From assembly GCA_963790095.1 (NCBI GenBank), contig CAWBNO010000029.1, positions 1 through 64,000 on the forward strand: a stretch of DNA of 64,000 nucleotides. Reading direction: 5' to 3'. This document shows, piece after piece, positions 53,123 to 61,981 of the stretch (within the stretch, counting starts at the first letter, position 1; the number at the start of each line of letters is the position of its first letter). The DNA comes from JAAXQD01 sp963790095. Its GTDB lineage: Bacteria; Desulfobacterota; Desulfobacteria; Desulfobacterales; UBA11574. The position numbers and the translations under genes are program-made. The notes below the pieces were generated by a model. That model saw only the letters and a program-made list of their open reading frames with translations, had not been told where the DNA came from and did no database searches.

Positions 53123-53905
53123 ATGAATAACAGCACCAAAACCTTTGCCGGGCAGGGAAAACGTCCATCTGCACCGAGCGTTATTCTGGAAAATGTATCT
53201 TTTTCATATCCCGGCGAACCGATCTTTCGCGATTTGGATTTTACCGTGAAGGGCGGCCAGTGGACGTGCCTCATCGGTCCCAGTGGTTGTGGGAAATCTA
53301 CCTTGCTCCGATTGATTTCCGGGACCCTTCGTGAGAACTTTTCCGGCAAAATTCACTTCAGCGACGGGAACAGCCACACTGGACGTACCGCCTGGATGGC
53401 CCAAAAAGATTTGCTGCTCCCCTGGTTGAGCGTCCTGGATAATGTCTGCCTGGGGTCACGTTTGCGGGACGAAATGTCCCATGAGAAACGGCAAAAAGCG
53501 ATCTCACTGCTGGAAGATGCCGGCCTGGGCGAATATCGAGATTCACTCCCTTCAGCGCTCTCGGGTGGCATGCGCCAACGGGTGGCACTTTTACGGACGC
53601 TCATGGAAGAACGTCCGGTTATCCTGATGGACGAACCGTTTTCAGCACTCGATGCCTTAACAAGACTCAAACTTCAGGACCTTGCAGCCCGCCTGGTTGA
53701 AGGTGCGACCGTTTTAATGGTGACCCATGATCCTTTGGAGGCATTGCGTCTTGGGCACAGGATATACGTGATGACCCACCGGCCGGCAACGTTGAGCAAG
53801 GTCCTGATTCCCCCCGGGTCCCCGCCCCGGGAACCCGGTGATCCTGCCATTGTATCCTTACAGGCGAAATTGCTCCACCGGCTTGTGGGAAAGGACAACC
53901 CATGA
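53123..53905 (+). CDS. thiZ: ABC transporter ATPase for a thiamine precursor (ThiZ-like)
   Basis: 260 residues with Walker A GPSGCGKS, Q-loop WMAQKDLLLPWLS, signature LSGGMRQR and Walker B VILMDEPF. The ATG at 53123 is chosen because the upstream codons fall in the leader; no clear ribosome-binding site is seen. It energises uptake by the permease and binding protein encoded next. The preceding TPP riboswitch supports an N-formyl-aminopyrimidine or HMP type substrate. Confidence 0.9.
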   Translation: MNNSTKTFAGQGKRPSAPSVILENVSFSYPGEPIFRDLDFTVKGGQWTCLIGPSGCGKSTLLRLISGTLRENFSGKIHFSDGNSHTGRTAWMAQKDLLLPWLSVLDNVCLGSRLRDEMSHEKRQKAISLLEDAGLGEYRDSLPSALSGGMRQRVALLRTLMEERPVILMDEPFSALDALTRLKLQDLAARLVEGATVLMVTHDPLEALRLGHRIYVMTHRPATLSKVLIPPGSPPREPGDPAIVSLQAKLLHRLVGKDNP

Positions 53906-54648
53906 GAATCATACGTCTTATTTCCATCGCCGTTGGATTGGTCCTGGTATGGCAGACCATTGTCCTTTTGACCCATGTCCCCCCCTATATTCTGCCGGGA
54001 CCCCTAAATGTCGCCAAAGCCGCGTTGACCCATTCAGAGCCCTTGTTCGATCATGCCATGACAACGTTGCTTGAAATTGTTGCCGGCTTACTCCTCGGAA
54101 CATTATTGGGGACCCTAAGCGCCCTGTCCATGATTGCGTCCTTTTCTCTCAAAAGATGGCTCTTCCCCGTACTGGTCATCAGTCAGGCGATCCCTGTATT
54201 TGCCCTTGCGCCCCTATTGGTCCTCTGGTTCGGATACGGCATGAGCTCAAAGATTGCCATGGCTGTCCTGATAATTTTCTTTCCGGTCACGGCAGCGTTC
54301 TATGACGGATTGCGCAGTACAGAACCCGAATGGCTGGAACTTGCCCGGGTCATGAACGCAAAGCCCCTTGCGATAATTCGGCAGATTCGGATTCCTTCGG
54401 CACTGCCTGCATTCACTTCAGGCCTCCGGGTGGCCACCGCGGTCGCCCCCATCGGCGCCGTTGTCGGGGAATGGGTCGGGTCCAGCAGGGGCCTCGGTTT
54501 TTATATGCTCCACGCCAATGCGCGCATGCAAATCGATATCATGTTCGCAGCACTTGTGGTCCTCGGGGTCCTGTCCCTGGCCATCTACTTTTCAGTGGAC
54601 TGGGCAATGATAAAAATCGTTTATTGGCAGAAAGAAGAAACAGAATAA
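53902..54648 (+). CDS. thiX: ABC transporter permease for a thiamine precursor (ThiX-like)
   Basis: 248 residues with six membrane helices and the BPD-transporter EAA loop (EWLELARVMNAKPLAIIRQI). Its ATG overlaps the ATPase stop (ATGA). Similar to SsuC/TauC-type permeases; the riboswitch and neighbours assign it to pyrimidine uptake. Confidence 0.9.
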   Translation: MRIIRLISIAVGLVLVWQTIVLLTHVPPYILPGPLNVAKAALTHSEPLFDHAMTTLLEIVAGLLLGTLLGTLSALSMIASFSLKRWLFPVLVISQAIPVFALAPLLVLWFGYGMSSKIAMAVLIIFFPVTAAFYDGLRSTEPEWLELARVMNAKPLAIIRQIRIPSALPAFTSGLRVATAVAPIGAVVGEWVGSSRGLGFYMLHANARMQIDIMFAALVVLGVLSLAIYFSVDWAMIKIVYWQKEETE

Positions 54649-54661
54649 GAGGGGACGAAAT

Positions 54662-55612
54662 ATGAAACGAATATCCTTAACATTGTTTTTCATCCTAATG
54701 GTCCTGTGGGGAGGGTTCTCCACGGATATTCATGCCTCGGACAACGTCACGGTGGTGCTCGACTGGTTCATAAATCCGGACCATGGACCACTTTTTGTGG
54801 CGTTGGAAAAAGGATTCTTCAACCAGCGGGGACTGGAGGTCGAATTTCAGGTTCCTTCCAACCCAAATGATCCGCCGAAACTGGTTTCAGCCAAAAAGGC
54901 CGACATTGCCGTATCTTATCAGCCCCAGCATTATCTTCATGTGGATCAGGGCCTGCCGGTAGTTCGAATCGCCACGTTAATCGCAACCCCACTGAATACA
55001 TTGGTCGTTCTGGCAGACAGTGATATCAAATCGATTTCCGGCCTTAAAGGTAAAACCGTCGGTTATTCAATCGGTGGTTTTGAAACCGTTATTCTAAAGG
55101 CCATGCTCAACACCCAAGGGCTGAGTCTGGATGACATCAAACTGGTGAATGTTAATTTCTCCCTGTCCCCGTCCCTGTTTTCCGGAGCAACGGACGCCGT
55201 CATCGGCGCCTTCCGAAATTTTGAATTGAATCAGATGGATATCGAAGGACGCCCCGGCCGGGCCTTTTTTGTGGAGGAATATGGGATTCCCCCCTATGAC
55301 GAGCTCATACTCGTTGCCCACAACGATAATCTCAAAAACCCAAAATTGAGAAAATTCATTGATGCAATGGAAGCAGGTGTTCGGTTTCTGGTCAATCATC
55401 CGGAAGAAAGCTGGACGTTATTTGTTCGGGGACGAAAGGATCTGGATAATAAGCTCAATCGTTTGGCATGGCGGGATACCCTTCCGCGTTTTGCTCTTCG
55501 CCCGGGGGCGCTGGATCACGCCCGTTATGAGCGCTTTGCAAAATTTCTAAAAACCCAGGGCTTGATTCACCGAATACCGCCACTCGACAGTTATGCCATC
55601 GAATTAAAATAA
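54662..55612 (+). CDS. thiY: NMT1/THI5-like substrate-binding protein (ThiY-like)
   Basis: Signal peptide (LTLFFILMVLWGGFSTDIHA) and NMT1-type periplasmic binding fold: VVLDWFINPDHGPLFVALEK, AKKADIAVSYQPQ and GLKGKTVGYSIGGFETVI. The pyrimidine-binding helix region is typical of ThiY and THI5 relatives. It captures the pyrimidine moiety precursor in the periplasm. GGGGACGA precedes the ATG. Confidence 0.92.
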   Translation: MKRISLTLFFILMVLWGGFSTDIHASDNVTVVLDWFINPDHGPLFVALEKGFFNQRGLEVEFQVPSNPNDPPKLVSAKKADIAVSYQPQHYLHVDQGLPVVRIATLIATPLNTLVVLADSDIKSISGLKGKTVGYSIGGFETVILKAMLNTQGLSLDDIKLVNVNFSLSPSLFSGATDAVIGAFRNFELNQMDIEGRPGRAFFVEEYGIPPYDELILVAHNDNLKNPKLRKFIDAMEAGVRFLVNHPEESWTLFVRGRKDLDNKLNRLAWRDTLPRFALRPGALDHARYERFAKFLKTQGLIHRIPPLDSYAIELK

Positions 55613-55622
55613 GGAAATAAAG

Positions 55623-55727
55623 ATGACGTTGCCGAACGATTTGTGGCCGGCGAACCAGGACCTTTCCCAGGCCGCTTTTAACAGTGTCAGCTTATTGTTT
55701 CCTAATTTTTTTGTCGCTTTTTTCTGA
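55623..55727 (+). pseudogene. Truncated tenA (thiaminase II) N-terminus
   Basis: The 34-codon frame from ATG 55623, 11 bases after ThiY and behind AAGGAAATAAAG, begins MTLPNDLWPANQDLSQAAF. This is the start of TenA-type thiaminase II (LW-x-ANQDLA-x-x-x-L-x-HPF), the usual partner of ThiXYZ. It diverges at once and overlaps the convergent gene at 55692, so the rest of TenA was lost here. Confidence 0.6.
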
Positions 55728-56057
55728 ATATTTTTCCAGACGTTTGAAACGGTTCATGGCTGATTTTGCAAACCGGCCAATGACTCGGGGCAAGTCGGAA
55801 TGGTTCCATACGGAAGTGAACGCATCTTGAGAAAAAAGACGCTTGTTCATTTTGTAATGGGGCTCATGGTCCAAAATAAGGGTGACGTCTTCACGGCCAA
55901 AATCGATGTTACCTTCAAAAACATTTTTACATAATTCCATGATGGTGTGGACGAAAAAATTTAACACATCCTCGGTGGACTCCGCCAAGTTCAGTTTTTT
56001 CCTGAAGTCCGGAAGGACTTCATTCTCGTACTTGGTAAAGGAAATCTGTTGAACCAT
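55692..56057 (-). CDS. Helical protein of unknown function (121 aa)
   Basis: AAAGGAGG lies 6 nt before the ATG. The soluble product is highly charged with VLNFFVHTIMELCKNVFEG, DFGREDVTLILDHEPHYKMN and a basic C-terminal helix (RFKRLEKYSEKSDKKIRKQ). No family recognised. It is convergent with the thiamine operon. Confidence 0.7.
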   Translation of the reverse strand: MVQQISFTKYENEVLPDFRKKLNLAESTEDVLNFFVHTIMELCKNVFEGNIDFGREDVTLILDHEPHYKMNKRLFSQDAFTSVWNHSDLPRVIGRFAKSAMNRFKRLEKYSEKSDKKIRKQ

Positions 56058-56488
56058 GCCGTCCTCCTTTTTATATTTGGAGTGAAAGAGATTTTTGGGT
56101 TGATGGGATTAGATTTGGCTTCGTGCATGATAGGGTCGTTAAATTTCCAGGCGGAGGTAGATAATCATTTATAACGTGTTGGCATTTAACCCAAAACGAA
56201 AACTATTGTCCTCATTTCTTGGTCCTTTTAAAATACCACAAAGCAATCATTTTATCAACATTATTTATTTCAATATAAAAATACCCAAACCTCAAAATGA
56301 AGATCCCCGCAGCCCCGTTGGCGGGATTTCCGTTTCACTCCGACAAGCTGCAGGGTATTCAGACGAAGGCGAACAAACAACAACATACCATGAGGCGGAC
56401 TTTGGGCACTTCATTGTTCGTGGCCTTTAAGCATATGCCTTTTTAGACATCCCACCGATTTAAACACCCCACCGAGGGATAACTGTCT
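56058..56488. other. Intergenic stretch, no supported gene
   Basis: About 430 bases. An 84-codon + frame from 56176 has no ribosome-binding site. A GC-rich segment at 56310-56430 reads in one frame as PRSPVGGISVSLRQAAGYSD and may be remnant coding sequence, but I cannot identify it. Confidence 0.4.
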
Positions 56489-57517
56489 TTAGTTTTTGAA
56501 CTGGTACCCCAATAGGAAGAGAAATTTCGTGTCCTCCTCGGTTTTTGCATCCGCCGAAGGCTGATTGTCCCAGTCGTAGTTATATTGTAGGGTTGCTGTA
56601 AGTCCTTTATAGATAGGGAATCTCAATCCCGTACGGGTCTTGACAAACCAATCACTTGCATTTTCAAGACTTACGTATCCGGTTTGAACGTGAAAAAGCT
56701 GAAGGAATTCCTCGAAAAAATACTGATCATAATTGACGGACCAGCTCCCGGCAGGATAGTCATTGTCTTCGGCCACATCAAAGTTCTCGTCGACCATGGC
56801 GAGCCCGGCGGATACGGAAAGGTTCAGCAGAGGTGTTTCGAATATCTGGTACCCTCCCCCGACACCCAGAGTCGACCTAAGATTCAGGTCTTTGAACTTA
56901 TCATGTTCCATAAGCGTGTTGGCATATAAATACCATTTTTCGTCCAAGAAATGGCTGTAATTTCCATAGGCGAGCCAGTTCTCAGTGGTTGTTTCACCCT
57001 CCGCCCTCTCATTGGCCAACTCACCGCCCAGGGTATACCGGTTCTTTTTCGTACGGGCGACAAATTCACCGTCAAAATAATAGTTGTCTTTGATGGTATT
57101 GCCTCTCTGGTTGACCATACTCGCATTGACCCGGGTGGCGATCTTCACAGGTTTGACAGGTTTGGGATTAATCGCCTTCACATCCGCCAGGCTGAAAGAA
57201 GCCGGTGATTCGAGCTTGCCGGTATCCAATTTCATTTTTCCGGACTCGATGGGCGCCGTGTTTCCTTCAAGAGCCGTTTCATCGTTGAGCACGACTTTCA
57301 CGGGATCATCCGCCATTACGCTGGCCACCTCCTTCCAAGCGATGGCGATTTCCCCGGCATAGGTGGTTTTCAGAACCAGCTTTTCTTCTTCCATCCTGAC
57401 CACCTGGCCGGTGAGTTTGTCCCCGTTTGTTAACCGGACCTCATCGGCAAGACTATTTCCAGCCATAAGAAAACCGACCGTGAGCAGGATAAACAAAGGG
57501 ATTAAGTTTATTTTCAT
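56489..57517 (-). CDS. DUF481 outer-membrane protein (YdiY-like)
   Basis: Signal peptide (LIPLFILLTVGFLMAGNSLA), then residues 25-120 with a repeated small-beta motif (VRLTNGDKLTGQVVRMEEEK), then a DUF481 beta-barrel domain (about 130-342: TKKNRYTLGGELANERAEGE, YQIFETPLLNLSVSAGL, final LLGYQFKN). DUF481 proteins are salt- or acid-induced outer-membrane barrels. Full length, single gene. Confidence 0.88.
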   Translation of the reverse strand: MKINLIPLFILLTVGFLMAGNSLADEVRLTNGDKLTGQVVRMEEEKLVLKTTYAGEIAIAWKEVASVMADDPVKVVLNDETALEGNTAPIESGKMKLDTGKLESPASFSLADVKAINPKPVKPVKIATRVNASMVNQRGNTIKDNYYFDGEFVARTKKNRYTLGGELANERAEGETTTENWLAYGNYSHFLDEKWYLYANTLMEHDKFKDLNLRSTLGVGGGYQIFETPLLNLSVSAGLAMVDENFDVAEDNDYPAGSWSVNYDQYFFEEFLQLFHVQTGYVSLENASDWFVKTRTGLRFPIYKGLTATLQYNYDWDNQPSADAKTEEDTKFLFLLGYQFKN

Positions 57518-57695
57518 TTCAAACCTCCTTCTGATAGACGCGTTTTCAAGATAAACTTCTGGATTGTTTTTAATAAGAAATTACTTTTGGAAGATAGAAT
57601 ATTCGAAATATCTACATCTTGCACAAGGACCGGATGAATGTCAACATGTTGGATCATTCGGAATGTATGGATATGGATGCCCTGGATGCGTGGAA

Positions 57696-58094
57696 TTAAA
57701 GATCAGCCAAAAGCGCATCAAATTTGACGCCGATTCCCCTTGAATCTACCCGAACGATTTTTCCCGCAATTTTGATCGGAACTTCCCCGTTGGTAACAGA
57801 AAAGGTCATGGAAAGGCTTTGTCCGACAAAGAAAGGAAGTTGGGTGTCCAGCCTCAGTCCGCCGGCACTTAAATTTTGAATAAAATCCGTAAAAGCGCAT
57901 TGGTTGCCTGAACAATCCACATGAATAAAGGTAGATTTTCTTGGATGTTTCCGTCGCTCTTGGTATTTGGGCCGCCATCGTACCTCCAATTTTTCCAGGA
58001 GGCCTCGCGTCTCTGATTCGGGCATATTAAAGATTAATTCAAACAAACGGCCCCGGACTTCGGTGATGCTTATTTTTTCGTCGGTCACTGTCAT
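57696..58094 (-). CDS. PilZ-domain protein (132 aa), paralog of 15336
   Basis: RRKHPRKSTFIHVDC provides the c-di-GMP-binding arginines, NLSAGGLRLDTQ the D/N-x-SxxG motif, GKIVRVDSRGIGVKF the last strand. The lead (SITEVRGRLFELIFNMPESE) matches that of the paralog at 15336, so the two share a full-length origin. It would bind cyclic di-GMP in the cytosol. Confidence 0.87.
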   Translation of the reverse strand: MTVTDEKISITEVRGRLFELIFNMPESETRGLLEKLEVRWRPKYQERRKHPRKSTFIHVDCSGNQCAFTDFIQNLSAGGLRLDTQLPFFVGQSLSMTFSVTNGEVPIKIAGKIVRVDSRGIGVKFDALLADL

Positions 58095-58239
58095 CGGCTT
58101 TTTTTCTTATTTTTTAAAAAAGATTGAAGGTCCCTGTCATAACTCTCTAAAGGAAGGATATCATCCATCCGTTCAAAGACATCTCATCGACCATACGCCG
58201 GATTTTCGCCCTGCCTTCACCCAATCAAGATAATTCCAT

Positions 58240-58272
58240 CAAAAAAGGGGCTGCTGATTAAGCCAACCCCTT
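58240..58272 (-). terminator. Terminator of the tRNA-Ala transcript
   Basis: On the minus strand AAGGGGTTGGCT and AGCAGCCCC with T6 follow the tRNA by 9 bases. Confidence 0.75.
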
Positions 58273-58280
58273 ATGATCAT

Positions 58281-58356
58281 TGGTGGAGCTGAGGGGGCTC
58301 GAACCCCTGACCTCATGACTGCCAGTCATGCGCTCTCCCAGCTGAGCTACAGCCCC
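58281..58356 (-). tRNA. tRNA-Ala (GGC)
   Basis: On the minus strand GGGGCTGTAGCTCAGCTGGG starts a 76-base cloverleaf. The anticodon stem CATGA/TCATG holds the loop CTGGCAG with anticodon GGC, the T loop is GGTTCGAGCC, and CCA is encoded. Confidence 0.97.
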
Positions 58357-58571
58357 ATATGGAAACTGAGAATTAACAAAAGGTGATATGGGTGTCAATA
58401 ATTATTTTGGGCGGAAATTTACGACGAGAAGGTATTGACAAAAGTCACGATGAAAAATAGTATAGGTGTTTTACAAATTACAACTTACTGAACATACAAG
58501 AATTTAACTTAGATGAACGTCAACGCTATTAAAACGATCTATAAAAATTAAATATTATGTAAGGTAAAACA

Positions 58572-58820
58572 ATGGATCCGAAAAACTTTATGGGAATCCC
58601 CAAAAATTTTACCTCTCCGGCCAAAGAAAACGGGGCCTTTCGGGAGTTTGATGCCACGGAGCTTTTCTGTCCAAAGTGCAAGGGCCCGGTCCCGGTTCGC
58701 AAACGCCTTCTGCTGGTGCTGCCAGAAGGCGATAAATATGAATATCTGTGCGGGTTCTGCGCCGAGTCTGTTGGATATAAGATCGATCGGCACTTGAAAC
58801 CCCCAACGGTCATTATCTAA
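58572..58820 (+). CDS. Zinc-ribbon cytoplasmic protein (82 aa)
   Basis: CPKCKGPVPVRKRLLLVLPE then YEYLCGFCAESVGYKI gives a four-cysteine ribbon. No membrane segment. Similar short proteins occur before PpiD-like genes in Deltaproteobacteria, from memory. AAGGTAAAAC precedes the ATG; the foldase gene starts 33 bases after the stop, so co-transcription is likely. Confidence 0.75.
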   Translation: MDPKNFMGIPKNFTSPAKENGAFREFDATELFCPKCKGPVPVRKRLLLVLPEGDKYEYLCGFCAESVGYKIDRHLKPPTVII

Positions 58821-58853
58821 ACCGAACACAACACTTAGGTAAAAAGGAATTTT

Positions 58854-60746
58854 ATGCTCAGGTTAATGCGGGAACAAGCGGGCAGCTGGCTAATTAAAGT
58901 ACTTTTAGGTGCAATCGTTATCGTGTTTGTATTCTGGGGTGTCGGAAGTTTCAGGTCACAAAGAGGCGACCGGATTGCCACCGTCAACGGTGACCCGATT
59001 AACCTGGACGAATATAGAAAGACCTTCGATAATCTTATTGATCAGTTGCGCAGAAGATTCGGGAACAGCCTGGATGAAGATATGATCAAGAATCTTCAGG
59101 TAAAAAAACAGGCCTTAAATCAGCTGATCAACAACACCCTGTTGCTACAGGAAGCCGAAAGGCTTAAAATTCGAGTTTCCGACACAGAGCTTGCCACCGC
59201 AATTTCGGAAATTGGGGCGTTTCAGAGAGCCGGAAGATTTGATAAGCAACTTTATAGAAGAATGCTGGACCGGCTGAGAATGACCCCCGAAGAGTTTGAA
59301 GTGACGCAAAGAAATGCCATGATGATTGAAAAATTATCGGCCCTCGTCACCGGTGGTGTCAAAATTTCAGACCAGGAAGCCATGGAATGGTTCAACTGGG
59401 CCAATGCTTCTGTAGATATCGAATTCGTCCTCTTCGAGCCCGACGCTTACAAAGATGTCAACCCTTCTTTGGAGGAAACAAAAACATTCTTTGAGGGTCA
59501 TAAAGAGAATTACAAAACCGAAGCCATGGTAAAAGTCCGCTACTTGTATTTTAATCCGGACACATATGGTTCTAAAGTGACGATTTCCGATGAAGAGCTC
59601 CTGGAATATTATAACGAAAACCGGGACGCCTTTAAAATACCGAAAACTGTCGAGGCCAGACATATTCTTTTTAAAGTCGATGAAAATGCCACCCCTGATT
59701 CTGTGAAAAAGATACAAGAACACGCCCTGGACATATTGAAATTGGCCAAGGAAGGCAAAGATTTTGCCGAACTGGCCAAACAGTATTCAGATGGGCCGAC
59801 TCGGGATAGCGGCGGATACCTCGGTACATTCAGAAAGGAAGACATGGTTCAACCCTTTGCAGATATGGCCTTTTCCTTGAAAGCCGGAGAAATCGGCGAC
59901 CCGGTTCGCACCCAATTCGGATGGCACATCGTTAAAGTTGAAAAGGTAAACGAAGCATCTGTTCTTTCTTTTGACGAAGCTAAAGGGCAGATAAAAAAGA
60001 AACTGACCCAAGAAAGGGTCAAAAGTCTTGCTTACGACGCTGCAGAGTCGGTGGCCGATGCTTCCTTTCAAGAAGACGATCTTTTAAAATTGGCAAAAGA
60101 ACGAAACCTGAAAGTTTTAACCACGGATTTCTTTTCACGAAAAGGTCCGGAAAAAGGAACCAGCGACCCTTCAAAATTTGCTTCGATTGCGTTTAACCTG
60201 GTGGTTGGGGAAATCAGTGATATCCAGGAATTCAAAAACGGATATTATCTTATCCAGCTTATGGATAAACTTCCGCCGAAGATACCCGAATTCACCCAGG
60301 TAAAGGAAACGGTCAGGGCTGATTGGGTCCAGGAAAAACAGGAAGAAAAAGCAAAATTGGATGCCGATGCATTTCTGGCAGCTTTAAAGAGCGGCAAATC
60401 CATGGACGCGGAAAGCAAACAATTCAATTTAACGCCGACATCCACCGGTTTTTTTAAGCGCAGTGACTCAATTCCTAAAATTGGTCCTGAACGGGGAATC
60501 GCCGAGGCTGCTTTTCAGCTCACCGACGAAAAAAAATTGGCGGAAACCGTCATAAAAGGTGCCAAAGGATATTATATTATTCAATTCAACGGCAGAAAAA
60601 TGCCGGAAGCTGAAAATTTTAACAAAGAAAAAGGCGATATCGAGAACAGGCTCTTGTCCCAAAAGCGATCCAGAACTTTCGATGCACTGCTATCACAAAT
60701 TAGAAGCAAAAGTGAGATTTCCATCAAAGACGGGTTCTTGGAATAG
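58854..60746 (+). CDS. ppiD: PpiD/SurA-type membrane peptidylprolyl isomerase (630 aa)
   Basis: One N-terminal membrane helix (about 15-33, KVLLGAIVIVFVFWGVGSF) anchors a periplasmic body. A SurA-N chaperone domain (about 36-175) is followed by a parvulin domain (about 263-360: ARHILFKVDE, FAELAKQYSDGPTRDSGGYL, FGWHIVKVEKV) and a second parvulin-like region. It assists folding of outer-membrane proteins. Full length. Confidence 0.92.
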   Translation: MLRLMREQAGSWLIKVLLGAIVIVFVFWGVGSFRSQRGDRIATVNGDPINLDEYRKTFDNLIDQLRRRFGNSLDEDMIKNLQVKKQALNQLINNTLLLQEAERLKIRVSDTELATAISEIGAFQRAGRFDKQLYRRMLDRLRMTPEEFEVTQRNAMMIEKLSALVTGGVKISDQEAMEWFNWANASVDIEFVLFEPDAYKDVNPSLEETKTFFEGHKENYKTEAMVKVRYLYFNPDTYGSKVTISDEELLEYYNENRDAFKIPKTVEARHILFKVDENATPDSVKKIQEHALDILKLAKEGKDFAELAKQYSDGPTRDSGGYLGTFRKEDMVQPFADMAFSLKAGEIGDPVRTQFGWHIVKVEKVNEASVLSFDEAKGQIKKKLTQERVKSLAYDAAESVADASFQEDDLLKLAKERNLKVLTTDFFSRKGPEKGTSDPSKFASIAFNLVVGEISDIQEFKNGYYLIQLMDKLPPKIPEFTQVKETVRADWVQEKQEEKAKLDADAFLAALKSGKSMDAESKQFNLTPTSTGFFKRSDSIPKIGPERGIAEAAFQLTDEKKLAETVIKGAKGYYIIQFNGRKMPEAENFNKEKGDIENRLLSQKRSRTFDALLSQIRSKSEISIKDGFLE

Positions 60747-60861
60747 ATTTTTTTTATTTCTGATCCGGAATTCAAACTCGTTTGCGACGGGGGGTTCTCT
60801 TTTTTCCCGAATCCAGCGCCCTACCGCTAACGGATATAGATGGCATTCTAAAGGACAGCCG

Positions 60862-61044
60862 ATGAAAGATGAAAGCTTCAAAGATCAATGCGCTGATATG
60901 ACCAAAGTATTTAGTATACAGATCCCCTGTAAACTCGCCGAAAGGGTCGAATCCTATGCATCTGCCAACAATACGACACACAACAGTGTCGTGATCGAGG
61001 CGTTGGATTCATTTTTAAGACATCAGACGAACAGGGTGGATTGA
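60862..61044 (+). CDS. Ribbon-helix-helix-like small protein (60 aa)
   Basis: ATG at 60862 behind AAAGGACA; the longer frame upstream is a shadow of the foldase gene. The core VFSIQIPCKLAERVESYASA, then NNTTHNSVVIEALDSFLRHQ, fits the beta-helix-helix of Arc/CopG-type DNA-binding proteins. A toxin partner is not seen next to it. Confidence 0.7.
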   Translation: MKDESFKDQCADMTKVFSIQIPCKLAERVESYASANNTTHNSVVIEALDSFLRHQTNRVD

Positions 61045-61133
61045 GGTGTTAAAGGCTGGGATGGATCAAAACCGCCGGGCACCTTTGGAAGAATCGGTTT
61101 TTCTGATCGGCGGGGCCGAACACGCAAAATTTA

Positions 61134-61550
61134 TCATTCTCCGATGATTTTCACCAGAACTCGCTTGCGTCGTCTGCCGTCAAACTCGCCGTAAAATATC
61201 TGCTCCCAGGTACCGAAATCGAGTTTTCCATCGGTTACGGCAACCACCACTTCCCGGCCCATAATCTGTCTTTTCATGTGAGCATCCGCGTTGTCTTCTC
61301 CCACATTGTGCTTGTACTGGGACACGGGTCCATACGGCGCCAGTTTTTCGAGCCAGACCTCGTAATCATAGTGAAGACCGGATTCGTCATCATTGATAAA
61401 AACAGAGGCTGTGATGTGCATGGCATTACAAAGGACAAGCCCTTCTTTGATACCGCTTTCACGCAAACATTCTCTTACTTGAGGCGTAATATTAACAAAC
61501 CCCCGGCGGGAAGGTACTTCAAACCACAATTCTTTTCGATAGCTTTTCAT
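61134..61550 (-). CDS. yjbQ: YjbQ/UPF0047 family protein
   Basis: 138 residues with GLVLCNAMHITASVFINDDE, then KHNVGEDNADAHMKRQIMGR and VTDGKLDFGTWEQIFYGEFD, the conserved YjbQ core. Members show secondary thiamine-phosphate synthase activity. The start at 61550 (MKSYRKELW) follows GGGGGG. It is convergent with the ribbon-helix-helix gene. Confidence 0.93.
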   Translation of the reverse strand: MKSYRKELWFEVPSRRGFVNITPQVRECLRESGIKEGLVLCNAMHITASVFINDDESGLHYDYEVWLEKLAPYGPVSQYKHNVGEDNADAHMKRQIMGREVVVAVTDGKLDFGTWEQIFYGEFDGRRRKRVLVKIIGE

Positions 61551-61562
61551 TTTGCCCCCCAT

Positions 61563-61861
61563 TCGGTCCTATGTGGCCTTTGATGTCAAAGGGAATGACG
61601 CACTGAACTGTACCGACTGTGTATTGAAAAGAACAAGGCCTTTTTTTACGCTGCATTTTTTTAAAAGCCTTTTTTCCACCGAGGCGAAATATCGACAACC
61701 GCCTGCCGGGTCGGCACCTTAAACCGTAACACTTTCCCATATGCTTTCATTGCCGTTCCCACTGTAGACTTCGTCCAATATTTGAGATATATTCTATTAT
61801 TTTATTATTATCAATCATTATATAAAGAACCCGGACCAGAGGAACCGGCTTTGGTTTACCC
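61563..61861. other. Intergenic stretch, no supported gene
   Basis: About 300 bases of moderately AT-rich sequence; a minus frame of 73 codons (61519-61740) is a poor candidate without a ribosome-binding site or motif. Confidence 0.4.
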
Positions 61862-61981
61862 TTGGAAGGGGATTGTTTTTACATAGATCAAGTGCATAAA
61901 GTGGCTATTTATCCCGTTAAACTTTGGTTCACTTCAAACTCTCCCAGCGATTCTTCAGGCCGAGCCGGAGGAAGAGACAGG

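Noticed and set aside
56176..56430. 84-codon frame between the helical protein and DUF481 genes
   Set aside because: No ribosome-binding site, AT-rich first half and a sudden composition change; no recognisable motif.
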